From: Papaver somniferum
Lineage: Eukaryota; Streptophyta; Magnoliopsida; Ranunculales; Papaveraceae
DNA length: 64,000 bases
Reading direction: 5' to 3'
Assembly (NCBI RefSeq): GCF_003573695.1
Contig: NC_039365.1
Span: forward strand, 81,881,089-81,945,088
Notes under the pieces: generated by a model
The model's database searches: none
What the model was told of the DNA's origin: nothing
The model's input: the letters and a program-made list of their open reading frames with translations, nothing else
Made by a program: the position numbers and the translations under genes
Shown: piece after piece, positions 12,132 through 24,780 of the stretch
Layout of the letters: each line of letters begins with the position of its first letter
How positions within the stretch are numbered: the stretch's first letter is position 1

Positions 12132-15100
12132 TCATCTGGAAGGTGCCTCTGATGGCTGTTGATTACTTAAAGAAGGATTTGTAGAAGGCATTGATCCATT
12201 CTCTTGAGGTGGTCCAACACCCCACTTTGGTTCTGCATCAGACGGCTCAACTACATGAACAGCTCCATCGCTCATGCCAAGTGCAATCTGGTTCGGTTCA
12301 GATGGGTGTGATGCTATTACTGATGGATAGACAGCGCTGTAACAACAAAAACAACAGTTGCATCAGCTTCAACATCTGTGAGAGGGGTAAACCATGAGAG
12401 ATCTGTATCACATGACTCCTTTCCATACCTGGCACTGGATGGAGGCAAGTATGCAGAGGATGCTATTCGGCACCCGAGTCTTAAGCTGTCAGCATCGAAG
12501 ACTCCTACAGCACCATCACAAAATCCAACGTACACAAGCAGGCCATCACATGAATATATAGCACTTGATATGGGTGCAGAGAGAGCTTCTCTTGGAGACC
12601 ACTGCACAAAAAAAAAAATGATGTGGATCAGAAACTTATCGAGATAACTCGATGAAATGCAAACCCAGTGACTAAAACCTCCAAACTAGAAGCAACAAAA
12701 TAATTGATAGCTGAACTTGCTACAGATCTCCAATTCAGTTTATGTACTCAACTATCTCGAATTAATTTACTACGTGTTAGTCGTGAGCTTTTACTGTTTT
12801 CACTTTGGTTTATGTAACTTTGCAATTACAGACATACAAACAAAAATAAGACACTACTTACCGAGCGCAAACATTCAAGCTTGCTATCATAGACAGAAAT
12901 TTGGCTCTCATGAACTACTAAAAGGTGAGTTTGATCATTATGGAATTGGACTCTCGTTTCCCCGACCAATGGACCTGATCTCCCTGATGGTGCTTGTATG
13001 GATCTTGCTTTCCTCTTCTCCCATCCATCAATACTCCATACACACAGCTGCATTTTTAACCCATCAGGCACACACTTTTCATATTTTAAACATTGAAGAT
13101 TTACTAATTGTAAGACAGATGTACCTGTGCATCAGCTCCCGAAGACACCAATACATTCAAAGACTGAGAGAACGCAAGGCCTGTGATTCTTTTCTGATGC
13201 CCCTTTAGTTTTGTTTTAACCTGTTCAAAATTAAAAGTTTAAGATGTGACCAGGACACAGTAAAATAAAGAAAAACAAAACCAAGCTTAGAGGCAGAAGT
13301 GACTTCCGATGAACAAAGCCTAATATGTGACCAAACAGAAGATAACACAATTAAAATAGCCCATTAACAAGATCTACGTATTCGTCCTTTATCACATTTC
13401 ACAGTTCCTCAGTATTATGCTGCTCCAGAGAAGATAACACAGTTTAAATTGCCCATTAACAAGATCTACGTATTCGTCCTTAATCACATTTCACAGTTCC
13501 TCGGTATTATGTTGCTCCAGAGAAAATGTAAAATAGCAAGATCTATGTAGTGTTGTCCCATTTAACAACATCTACATATTCGCCCTAAATCACATTCCAC
13601 AGTTCCTCACTTTATGCTCTCTAGAGAAAATGTAAAATAGCTAAATCACTCTTAAGAAAATGATGCTAGTTTTACCTCGTCGACACGAACGTTGTATATT
13701 TGAATAGTAGAGTCCTCCATCCCTATGGCGATGATGTTATTGTCCTGAGGGTGGAACGCCAAGAATGTTGCAGCCGGAGGTGGGGGCATGAAAGTTGTCA
13801 TAACCTGATATACAAGTTACCAGATATTACTCAATTTGACATAATCCTTGACTTGATGTCGCACAGTAACATGGCAATAAAATCCGACCAAAATGAATGA
13901 ATCACTATCCCATAATACTAAATAGGTTAAGCTGGTGAGAGCAGGTGACAAACCTTGAAGGTCATCATGTTGAATAAAGAGACCTTTCCACCAGACGCCG
14001 ACATGACATATGAATCGTTCTTAGATAAAGCAATGCATGCCGCTGGTTCCTCAGGTGGGCTGGTTTCACTAATGTCATTTGTCATGACAGTACCATTGCC
14101 AGGTTGCCACAACACGGGAGCTACAGATGACGTAGACTAGAAAAAGAATGGAAGAGAGAGAGGGAGACGGAACTATCAGAACAGAGTTGGAATGAAAAAC
14201 TTATGCATAGCAAACCTAAAAATGAACAATATTAAATTAACATGCAATCACCTTTGCAGACGGATTACGTTCTGTGCGCTGCCATTTCCAAAGTTTATGG
14301 ACTGCATTAGATGAAAGAGCCAACACTGCACCTCCAGAATTTGTGTATATCAAGCGTACAACCTCCATTCACCAGAGAAAAAATCAGCAACCACAAGATA
14401 ACTTTGATAAGAGTATGAACATACATAATAAACACTTAATTAAATTCTTCTGGGATCCAAATCGTGATAATTCAAGCATTAACAGGTCGATGAGAATGAG
14501 CAGTCTCGCCACAAATCAGTAAAGCATGTAAGTGAACAAATCATTAGAAAATACAACACTTCATGATTTGTGCAAACTCAAATGTTTATCTCAGGAACAT
14601 ACCTTGCCAGCCGTTAAAGGGTCAGGTAACCGTGCAGCTCTTAGTTGTGCCGCGTCAACAATATCTGGCAGTTTCCAGGTTTTAACCTTCTCAACGTCTT
14701 CTGATATTCTAGGCTTAACATCTGGCGGGGTCCTATTGTTGTCCATAGGAGCCTGCAGTTTGATTTGAAAAAGAAATCAAAAAATACACTTTCTAAAAAT
14801 CCAACGAAAAAGAAAAACACACGGGGAAACTAACTTACAAGGCCACCAATGGATACCGCAGGGGAAAGTCTATCAGAACGTTCTATTTGTGGTTGAGACG
14901 CGGAAACATTTGCTACTGGACCAAGTGCATTGACAATTGAAGGCTGCAAAAGGCCGGAGAAATGATGAATATAACTTATATAACTGAAATAGAGTCAATT
15001 AAGTTCATCAACAAAGCACAAATGAGTAAGAAACAATTAGCAAGGTTACCTTCGTGTTCATGGCATCAGATGGGCCTCGAGCCCCCTCAAAGGTCCTGTT

Positions 15101-18078
15101 CTCGAGCATTCTTATCAGGCGTTGACCATCAGCGTTGGCTAAAATCTTGACTCCATTATCACTTGTAGTTACTGCCAACAGTGACCCTTCCTTGTTGAAT
15201 CTCAGCTTAGGGCTTGCCTGCAAGTGATATAGTCATATCAGTTTAATGTGTGACATCATAAATACCAAACCTTATTGTTTTTGTAGAAAAACAAATCAAT
15301 ATGTTATACTAACAGGCAATCCACCATCAGCATCAGTAGTGGCAAGTATGTTGTTATTATCCATATCCCAAAACTTGATTTGAAATTCATCACCAGCAGC
15401 TAAGAAACGGTTCTTCGTTGTGTCAAACTGAACAACACCTAATGAACGCTTCCTGAAGCCCGAATATGTCCTTTTGATAGCACCTTCACTCTCATTCCAC
15501 TCAACCAAGTGTGAGTCACCCTCTTTGCTAGTACCACAAGAGAAGAGCCTGAGAGAACCAACAGGTAACAAGTGAAATGATTTTCTTTCGAGAGCCAGGA
15601 GCATAGAAAGTTGTTTCAGTCAGTATGGTTAACAAATAAGAATAAGAATTAGCAAAGCACCAGAGGAAGTTCTCCCCCAGTATTTCAACGTGCTATAGAA
15701 AATGCAAGTAAATGAAATAATATCAGATTTTGTCATCATCTACTGAACTCAGTTGCTAGGAATGCATGTGAGACATACCTGGTTCCATCAGCACTATATG
15801 ACATTGTGGTGCACCAAAGTCCAGGGGCATCATAATCCACTCTAGATCCCAAGCAATCGTAGAGCCATGCTTTGATTTTCCCATCAATGGCAGTGGAGAA
15901 AATAAACTGCAGCATGAGGTGATATAAGTCCAACATACGTCTAAGAACACCACACCGTACAATTCAGACATGTAGCAGGAGCCAGAAGAGATAAATCTGC
16001 CAACCAGCAGAAATTTGAACTGAACCTACCTGAATATTCTCTTTATAATGGGGGCAGACTGAATACACAGGAGCTTCATGCCCTTCAAATATGTACAGCC
16101 GACGTCCAGCAACAGCGTCCCAGACCTGTTAGATACATACAAAGATTCATTCCGGAACCAATTTGACATCTTCCCGGTTAACTCATAAGAAGTAGAAAAA
16201 CAATTGTTACCTTGATAGTCTTGTCATCACCGCAAGTGACAATACAAACTTGCTTATTCGGGTGAGCAAATGCAATATCATTTACACCACCAACATGCGC
16301 GTCGATCTACATTACATGATACGTCAACGACTAAGGCAAGGTAAACGGATGAGTCGCTTGTTCATATGAATACGAGGTTAGGTCGGAGGAGCTTACCTCC
16401 AAGTGGTGTCTCAGTTCTCCAGATGGATTGTAAGCATATGTCTGCACAATATGTTTTGAGAATGCAACACCTAGAAAACAGAAGGTGTATCAACAGTGAG
16501 TCCAGCATAGTTGACATTACAAATATAAAAAAATTCAAAACACCAAGCCTTAGCAGCATTTTTGAGAAAGAGACAGCTTTACCTAGTATGGATCCATCTG
16601 GACCCCAAACACACCTATTCACACAAATTGTTGCGTCTTTCATTAACGCTGACTGGAGAAGCATGAGATTGAAAAAAGATGGTTTAATAAGATTTGGCAA
16701 ATTCACTCTGAAAATAACTTCAGCACGTTAAAGGTATTGCAATAATGAGAGCACAAGGTCAGATTCATTACTCACCTGCAACGGCATGGTACATGCTGAA
16801 ATATCCCACACTTTGAAAGTCTTATATGCTAGTCTCTCCCGAGATCCAACTTCCCATATGGCAACGTCACCAACATTTGTCCCAACTAGATATATGAATG
16901 AAATAAAAACACGGAATTAGCTAAACTTCGATGATTTAACTTTGCAGCCAAAAAAGAAAGTAATAATACAACAATCAACCTAAGAGAATAGTTTGTTGCT
17001 GTGGGTGAAAATCCATGCTCATGACATTAGAACCTTGGCTCAAGCTCCTCACAACAACTTTAGGAAGGTCGTCTTGCGAGTACATATTGGAGGGATGTCC
17101 CGCACTAGAAAATGACACCTACAAAGTGTGTTCCATTAATCAAATGAAAATGCATAAAAGAGACAAAGAAAGAAACAAATCTTAATAGTTTCCATTTGAT
17201 TGCTTAATTCAACATACCTCCTCAGACGGCCCAGTACGCATACGCTTCATTAAGTGGTCAGAATCAGCCGACTGATAATCCATACCTGGAGCACTTGTAG
17301 GTATCCTAGGATGCGGCTTTAAGAATGGAACTGAAGAAGTTACGAAAATGACATTTAGCTAGACTATACAAGCATTCATATTTTTACTACAAATTTTTTC
17401 TTAAGAAAATAAAAAATACAAATTGTACCCAGCATTCTTAAAAGATAAAAGTCACCTTCAGAAAAAACATACCTGCATTAGGAGGCTGTACAAGACCAGG
17501 GGGGCCTGTTGGCACTGCCCCGTGTGGTAATGAAGGGCTAGTACTCATCCACCCTGCAATAGCATTTGCAGATGGAGATACAACAGGCTGGAATGGCTGC
17601 CAAAATGTGGACTTATGACGTCAGGAAATATAATACAAAACAATGGTTAGGCAGGTATATATAGCTGCAAAATGGGAAACTTCCCCAAGGAAACATAATA
17701 GGATACACAATAGGAAGTTAAATTTACTTACACCATGCGCACCAATAGGAGGAAATGCCCCAGCTTTAGGAATGGGTCCCACGAGAGGGCTGTTTGTAGG
17801 AGGAGCACGAGCTCCATTATTAGGAGCACAAGTGTGATCGGTGAAGAGTGTTTTGATGTCAGGATTCGGACGAGGGTTTTTGCAGAGTTGATGCTGCCAA
17901 TTGAGACTGTCAATGCAAAAATAAATAGTGAACACAAGGACGTTAAGAGACCCATCCACACCGACAACAGCTGAGAATAGGAAGCATAAACGTGTGAGTG
18001 CGTGCACGCAGAAGAATCAATGAATTATGCAACTAGCCTCCACATGAAGATAATTAAATCCAACGGAAAAAAAAAAAA

Positions 18079-18114
<36 letters not shown>

Positions 18115-18878
18115 GCAAAAAACCTTTGGTTTATTAAGGTCCGAAGTCGTGAGTTTTTGAAGGGCGGGAATGTAAGCTTGTCACGGAACAAAGGATTTGC
18201 TTCAATAAGTTTTTTAAGTTCCATTAGCATTATGTTCCGAGCTGATTTAGTGTCCCCATACTTGGAAAGCTGCTCATTCTGCCTGGTCATATGAATGCAT
18301 ATCAAACCAAACACGTATAAGAATCTTTTAATGCTTGTAGCAAAAAAACCAAATCACTCACTGCAAACAAAATTTAAATTCAAAAACAACAAAAAAAAAA
18401 AACATACCTAAAGTTTTCAAGTGTAAGCAATTGAGTAATCTCTTTAAAGAGCTCTTCGTTAAAAGAAGCAAAAACCTTAAGATCCTTGACAAGAATCTCG
18501 ACAGCTTTTGCCCTGTCTTGAGCATCAAGTGCCTCCAAGTACTTTTGTTTCCTTATCTCAAAGAAAATCTTCATTGAGTATCTATTATCTTCGACCTTTG
18601 TAAATCCACACAAATAACGTTCAACTTCATCCCATTCACCAGCTTGAACTTGATCTTCAAAATGTTTCATGTTAAAGTAAAACCCTGATTCCTGTTCTAA
18701 CCTATAATAAGAAATTTCCATTTTTATCAACAAAAATTACCTGAAATTCACAGAAACAAAACGGTAACAACAATAAAATAAAAATAAAGATTACTTACTT
18801 GTGAACTGTTTCTTTAAACTTCTCCTCATCTAAGAACTGTAAAATTAAAAATACCAGTTCCCTGCTTAAGGAAGACAT
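12132..18878 (-). CDS. TPR: TOPLESS/TOPLESS-related (TPL/TPR) transcriptional corepressor, 24 coding exons
   Basis: Nuclear Groucho/Tup1-type corepressor, recruited by EAR-motif repressors (Aux/IAA, JAZ-NINJA and others) and acting through histone deacetylases. Exons in order: 18878-18799, 18701-18408, 18282-18124, 17906-17732, 17596-17473, 17330-17218, 17118-16980, 16885-16776, 16652-16583, 16470-16397, 16306-16211, 16125-16030, 15906-15779, 15548-15314, 15217-15050, 14943-14839, 14752-14603, 14362-14252, 14136-13954, 13804-13676, 13220-13125, 13047-12862, 12601-12429, 12336-12132. All have GT-AG borders and sum to 3,399 nt, giving 1,132 aa, the usual family length. The N-terminus MSSLSRELVFLILQFLDEEK is the LisH domain (about 4-36), followed by CTLH (about 34-92) and its EAR-binding groove. 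A Pro-rich linker lies near 200-315 and WD40 repeats (two propellers) from about 345 to 1080. The C-terminal text resembles the TPR1/rice ASP1-like group more than TPR2/3. No disruption is seen. Confidence 0.96.
13339..13650. repeat. Three-copy tandem repeat (about 95-105 bp) in TPR intron 20
   Basis: Copies begin near 13339, 13431 and 13535. Each contains CCATTAACAAGATCTACGTA and TCACATTTCACAGTTCCTC, the third more diverged. All lie between coding exons, so the protein is not affected. Confidence 0.75.
18069..18115 (+). repeat. (GAAA)n microsatellite in TPR intron 2
   Basis: A poly-A stretch runs into about ten GAAA units, 9 bp downstream (in transcript order) of the exon 3 donor on the minus strand, where it is a TTTC pyrimidine run. 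It may vary in length between individuals. Confidence 0.8.
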
Positions 18879-19200
18879 AGTTCCCGGTATCCCTAACCGA
18901 TCCAGCGCAAAGATCTTAAAGATAAACAAGAAAACTCTAAAAAGAAAAACAAACAGAGAACTAACCGCACAAAAACAGAAGATCTAAAAACAACAACACA
19001 ATATCCCTGACTGTTCAACTTCTAATGGCTTCACGCTATTAGTAATACTATTCTTATCTCATACAAAACATGACGAGAAAAGATCTGAACTCAATAAACC
19101 CCCTAATTCCTCTTTCTTCAGCACACAAAATCAATGATCTACAGAGGAGGCAGAAAAATTCATGAAAATGGAATGAAAGATGAGAAGAAATAAACTGGTT

Positions 19201-19272
19201 TCATCGGAGATTTGATTTTGAAGATCTAGTACAGGATTTAACAGAAGAAGAAACCATTTTTAGGGTTAGGGT
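19201..19272 (-). promoter_or_regulatory. TPR leader: telo-box and 18-codon upstream ORF
   Basis: In the predicted 5' leader, ACCCTAACCCTAAA (telo-box, 19259-19272 on the minus strand) stands just before an upstream ATG at 19255-19257. That ATG opens an 18-codon frame (MVSSSVKSCTRSSKSNLR) closed by TGA at 19201. It matters for translation only if this part of the leader is kept in the mature transcript; a leader intron is possible, as in other TPL genes. Confidence 0.4.
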
Positions 19273-19431
19273 TTTCTTTTCTTAGTTTCTTTCTTTCTTC
19301 TGTGTTCGGCTCTCTCTTTCTTTTTCTTGTCTGAACAACAACTTTACAAAGTTTCTCTCTCTCTTTATCTATTTCTTCTCTTTTCTATCTCTATCTTCAG
19401 AGAGAGAAATAGAAAGAAAAAGAGTTTGAAA

Positions 19432-19443
19432 GCTCTATTTATA
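19432..19443 (-). promoter_or_regulatory. Probable TATA box of the TPR gene
   Basis: TATAAATAGAGC on the minus strand, about 555 bp upstream of the start codon. It is followed (downstream in transcript) by GA/CT-rich stretches near 19310-19420, which are frequent in plant core promoters and leaders. The predicted transcription start is near 19405. Confidence 0.5.
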
Positions 19444-19449
19444 TGTCTA

Positions 19450-20578
19450 ACTTTCTATTTTCTCTCACTACAATTAAAAGCACTGGATTAGGTCTGTTTT
19501 CAGAACTAATTCTTTTCCCATTATTACCCTTCGCCTAATTTTCCAACCGCCCCATCCTTATTTATTTTCCGCTTTTACCCTCTATATATACGTTAGACGG
19601 AGGAGCGAGAAACAGTATGTGATAGTATATTTATTTGTTGCTTTAATGGGTGATGATGATGTTGTACTACTCTGGTATCTTTAACTATCTATAGTCATCA
19701 TGTATATTTTATTATTCACTTATGGTTTGGCAAACGTACGTGTACATGTTCATTTTGTGTTCGAAATTGAGTGTAAATTCTTCGCTCTCTTTTTTTTCTT
19801 TTCTTTTCTTTAGAAATAGAAAGAATTGCATCTATGGGCGGAACTAGCTGGTCCACTAAGTCCTTTTTTGTCCCCCACATTGAATATTTGGCCTCTCTAT
19901 GTTATTATGTTGGTTCATCCACCAACTGCTATTTCGCATCTTTCTTCCATGAGTGCCAGAAGTAAGGCAAAGTTCTGCATCGGAATGCCTCTCACAATAT
20001 GTTATGGTTAGGAAATATTGATGTGATGGGAGATATTTTATTAGACTACGCTTCTTCTTCTTTTTTTCTTGGTGTGAGTGTGACTGAGGTTTCTGGTTTA
20101 AAGACGGGTTTATTATTATAGGGAGGAGGAAGGTATAGAGAATAAAGCTGGAATGGCGCTTTAGGAAAGGAGCTGCTTTTATTTATCTATTTTCCTTTTT
20201 CACATGAAACATCTCCCTCGTGCTTCCTACACCCTACATTTATTCCAAAACTTTCCCATTCTAGTTTTCGTGTCTCTTGTGGACGACATCTTCCTCATCA
20301 GACTCATTAATGGAGTCCGTGTGATATTGGAACTCGGGAGCACATACTTCCTTCTTGAAATTTTCCTGGCAGGGTAACTAGTTCATTTGCACCTTTCGTG
20401 AAGGAAAAAAAAAACTAATCTTTAAGTACTATATTACGTTTTACATGTTCTTTTTTTTTCTTTTAAATCGCTAGAAGGAAAAATAGAAAAATTAAGCACC
20501 ACTAGTCATTACCTTATACTTGAGCAAGCAAAGAAATGCTAAAGGGTTAAAGAAAGCCGCCAAAAATTGGACTAGTGA
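19450..20578. other. Intergenic region upstream of TPR
   Basis: No gene, RNA or repeat family was recognised. It is AT-rich with T-runs. The first few hundred bases are the presumed TPR promoter. Confidence 0.5.
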
Positions 20579-21342
20579 GAGCATCTCCAATGTTAGTGGT
20601 GGAGTCGTGGAGGTCATAGAAAAGCATGCACCTAAGATTTAAGATTTTTTCCACCAAACTTCCATCTTCAATGTAAGGATTAAGGCCTTCAGAAATGTGA
20701 CATGGTTATATAAGAGAAAGTTTAAATAAGACCTTCTCCATGACCTTGGGTCTAAGTCCACATCATCAATATGTCTCAATGTTAATTTAAAAGTAGGGGT
20801 GTCAATGGATGAATATCTGTCGGATATTTAGAAATTCGTACCCGATAGGTCAAGCACTATCGGATATTCGATATCCGATAATATCCTATAGGATATCAAA
20901 AATCAGATATCGATTCCGATAGGCTAAGCTATCGGATATTGGATATTTATCCGATAATATCCGGTTATGACAAAAATATGTTAAAACCCTTTAAAACATG
21001 TTCATAATTAAAATTTAAGTTCAATTTCTTAAACATTCCATATCGGATATCGAATATTTTTATCGGGTATCGGATATTAGGGTAAATCATAAATAAATCA
21101 CAAATATGGTTAGGGTAAATCACAAATAAATCCATGTTCTATCGGATATTAACAATTCGGATGGAGCCTAATCCGATTCCGATATATTAAAGAAGAAATA
21201 TCTGATAGAATATCCGAACTGATATCCGATAAAACGGATAATATCCTATAGAATCTCGAATACTCGGGAACGGATTCCGGATGTAGGACATATATTGACA
21301 GGCCTATTTAAAAGTTATTAGATAAAACCTTAAGGATTGTAG
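20579..21342. mobile_element. Degenerate TIR element interrupted by a hAT MITE
   Basis: GAGCATCTCCAATGTTAG near 20579 is a typical plant MITE end. A weak inverted counterpart (CATCTACAATCCTTAAG on the minus strand) sits near 21320-21342, after the hAT element. The match is partial and no clear duplication was found, so this outer element is a suggestion only. Confidence 0.25.
20794..21306. mobile_element. hAT-like MITE with 8-bp target-site duplication
   Basis: A 513-bp element is flanked by identical 8-bp repeats TTTAAAAG (20786-20793 and 21307-21314). The ends are inverted repeats: TAGGGGTGTCAAT on the left and, on the opposite strand, TAGGCCTGTCAAT on the right. The interior is filled with variants of the self-complementary CGGATATCCGATA. 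The 8-bp duplication and the T/CAGGG-type ends are the hAT hallmark; no transposase is encoded. Confidence 0.85.
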
Positions 21343-22259
21343 ATGGTTTTTGTGTTGAAAGGTCTTAACTTTATTTGTTTTGTTCCTAAAAAATTGGATA
21401 ATCCTCATTTTGTTGTTTCTCTTCAACATCGGTATCTTTATCCTTCCATCCTAAAAGTGTTCTTTTAGCTTTTTTCTGGTGTTGTTTTTTCCTTCTTTTA
21501 CTGAAACCTTTTTCTCGGGTAAAGAGTATGGGCAATATGGTGAGGTATGACATATTTTACCAGAGTATGGGCAATATTGTTCCTTTTTTCTTTTTTTAAA
21601 TTTAATTTTGGCAGTCGGTAATTTTTTTGATTAAACTCTAATTTTGGAGGTTGAATGGTTCAATTTTTAGTGACGTCTTCTCCTCTCTCGACATCTTGAT
21701 TACCTTCTCGGTATCGCTCTCAATAATTATTTTTTCCATGCCAACTAACACATCAGTAATTACTTTCATTATAGCACCCCAAACATAGTTTTCGTCTTCC
21801 AATAATTTCCATCTCGGCTTGGCAATTTGATCCATGTTCAGTTCACTCGAGAATCCGACTCTTAAACCTCCATCACCTTTTTCTCAAAAAATACAATCTT
21901 ATTTATAAAGTGAGATTTTTTTCATAGTGTAGTCTGGTGGTATCTTTCCAAGAACATGTATAACCTACACAGTTTTCCCAACAAGGTTGAGGAAGACTCT
22001 TTTCCAACCGCCAACTTGTTCTCGAAGTTCTCAATCAGAAAGTCAAAGGAATTGATTTTGTGAACAAGCTTTAGCGGTTGAAAATATAGGTATTTTTCAA
22101 GTGTAAGGCTCTTTTCTTTGCTTATATTGTGACTATAAAAGAGATAACGATCTCTCAACAGTTGGAGATATAATAATCATATTATACCTTTGTTGGTTAT
22201 CTATAAATGCAACTTTGTCACCTAGTTTTAGTTAAAATCATAATGAATGTGTTTGGGAA
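21343..22259 (-). other. Intergenic; possible LINE remnant near 21638-21835
   Basis: A minus-strand frame at 21638-21835 contains IAKPRWKLLEDENYVWGAI and GMEKIIIESDTEKVIKM, which recall the RT-thumb and RNase H parts of plant LINEs, joined out of normal order. It may be a rearranged relic or chance. Nothing else stands out. Confidence 0.25.
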
Positions 22260-23730
22260 AAAGTAAATGGAGTTCCCTTTTAACTTATGGATTTCGAAGA
22301 TAATTACCGATATCCGTAATATGTTTGGAGGGACTTTGAAGGTTCATCGGGATACTAAAGATTGGAAGGATCTCCTCTTTGATATTGATGATAGTTTTTT
22401 TTCTTCTATATCTCCAGTTTGTAGAACTTCCAATATCGTTGGTTTTTCCTTCTCGATCATGGTGTCTCTGATGGAAGCTAGCTCAAGCGTCTAAAAAGTG
22501 ATAAATTAGGGTTTAGATACGAAAGAACTGAATATTGCAATGTTGAGAGCTCGCCTTTATTTTGATAATTCAAAATTTTATTCTTAAGAAGGATGCAATG
22601 ATAAAGGATACAACAACACGTAAAATCAGATTGGGTTGTGATAAAGTTTGACAAGGTTTAAAGAGGAAATGGTCATCAATCCACATGTGACAGCTTCTGT
22701 CTCTGATGTTGCTTTTCAAATTCAAATCCATTTGAAATTTAGAAGGAAAAAAAGGGGTGGAAATACCGTACATATATTGGGCTAGTGAAAAATGAACCGG
22801 ATAATCGTTTGGAACTAGTTCGATATGGTGGACTAGCGGGTTTCTATAATGAAGCTGGTATACGAATTCTAGGGGATAACCTTCTAGGTTGGGCTTGATA
22901 TTGGGTGCAAGTCCAGTACTACCTAATGTGTCTCTTTCGGTTACTTTAAGTTATGATTATGACATGTAGCATTATTTTAAAAAAATCGTCTCTGTTCCAC
23001 CTATTTCAGGTTTCGAATTTAGAGGTGAATGCCACTTAGTCTCAATAAGAAGGTAATAATAATCTTGATATGGTCTTATATGAGGGTAACGAATATAATA
23101 TTTCTTATTCTTCAAGTACAGACTCATTGTTGATTGAAGAACAACATCGATAAGTTTTAAGGGAAAAGGTACAAAGAGATTAAAACGTCAATTGGTTTTG
23201 AAGTCAGATCCCAGTTCAATTCAAATTATTGGTTCAACAATTCATAGTTATGGGGGAAATTTTCGGGATCAATTTTCAATAATATATATTGATGAAATGA
23301 TGATGGAATCAATTTCAAGTCATCTCAATCAGTTTGAGAAAATAGTTTATTCTTCATGGGGTTGTGTTTTTTGGGTTTCTCTTTGAATGAGTTTTCTTCA
23401 TTTATTTTTACGGATTATACAACCATCAGTTGGAATGTCAAGGGTATCAATTAAAAATGCAGATAAAAAGGATATTATAAGAGAAAGTTAAACAGAACTT
23501 ACTATCTTTGAAATGCTCCCCTTTAGCGAAGATCTTGTAGTATCATACGCTTTTGGTATGAGGATAAATTAAATGTTGTAGAGATTGTATATGATTCACA
23601 TTCGATCAAGTTAAACTATAAATTCGTAAACTCTAATTTCAACTCGATATTTACAAGGATTTACGGTCCTAAAAGTTTTTTAGATTGTAAGGAGTCTTAT
23701 AAAGAATTAAAGAAAATCAGGGGTTTGTAG
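22260..23730 (+). pseudogene. Degenerate LINE 5' part (ORF1 piece and endonuclease start)
   Basis: At 22267-22350 the plus strand reads LPFNLWISKIITDIRNMFGG-like text matching the conserved block of plant LINE ORF1 (DUF4283-type). Near 23420 comes ISWNVKGIN, the start of the apurinic endonuclease of ORF2, and near 23590-23730 FTRIYGPKSFLDCKESYKEL, which matches the same domain. Stops and frame changes lie between them. No reverse transcriptase follows, so it is an old fragment. Confidence 0.5.
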
Positions 23731-24780
23731 TAATTACCATAAGTAATAGGAGAAGAATTTGACGAAAGCAAATTTATTCATGAAGAAACCTCTATAAAAT
23801 TTTCCCCATTTATATCAAACTCAAAATTACTTTCCTTAGTCATCTTTGAAATAAAATCACCCCGCTGATAAAGCACAAGCATAAAAACTAAAATTTCACA
23901 CATATGCTATGGAGAGTTGAATATTTTTTGTCAGGGACAGACCTGTAGAGGGGATAAACGATAATATAACTCTTCCTTGATTTTTGCCCACTAATTTTAG
24001 TTATAGACAAGTTATGATTTTTGTAAATTTTCATAGTTTTATTCCAGAATTAAAACCTAAATTTTGATTAAATATATTTATTTATTTATTGCTCATGAAC
24101 CACAATTTTTTTTCTCCGACCAAACTTTGGTACCTTTTTTTTCTTCAGTATACTGTTTGTTTGGTTATCTATTTAGTATTATATAGGTAAATCACAAGTT
24201 GTCCATAGAATACATGATTCGTTACAAAATATTTACTGATATCTTCAGTTGTTTTGACAATCCCTGACATTCTAACCCCATCTAAAGAAGAGTTCTGGAT
24301 ATGTCCCTGTCTGTTGCACTTTATTTAATTTCAACTAAAGATAATGTTAAAAAGCTTTGCTCTGCTGGAGCAAGGGTTATTGGGTGATAATTCTCATTCA
24401 AAATGAAAGAGTTTGATCAAATTATGTGTTATTATGGGTAGTGGAAAGGTCCACTTTCATCCAACTCATTCGTACACTCCTGCAAGTGAAGGAGTGTCCA
24501 ACAGTGGAGACTAAGAGGTTGATCTTCAACTGCTTGGAGAATCAGTCGCTCGAGTATTTATTTTATTTTTATTTGTTTATTTATTTAAAACTCTTAAAAA
24601 CTGATTCCATGTTGAATTTATTCTTAAAAAAACGTAAACATATACTTGGGTGGCTGATTCTTTTTCTCAAGCGGCTGATGTTCATGAGCAAGATTAAAGA
24701 ACAAACACCAGACTAAAAAACTAAAAAGAATTGGCCTTTTCAGACACCAAGCACATCGTTACAGACTATTATATAGTGGG
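23731..24780. other. Intergenic, no recognised feature
   Basis: AT-rich sequence without convincing frames on either strand. The 96-aa plus frame at 24426-24716 has no recognisable motif and low-complexity content. Confidence 0.5.

Noticed and set aside
12717..13208. 163-aa plus-strand open frame
   Set aside because: Antisense to TPR exons and introns, which are well supported on the minus strand; its translation has no motif.
16366..16731. 121-aa plus-strand open frame
   Set aside because: Antisense shadow of TPR exons 9 and 10 and the intervening intron.
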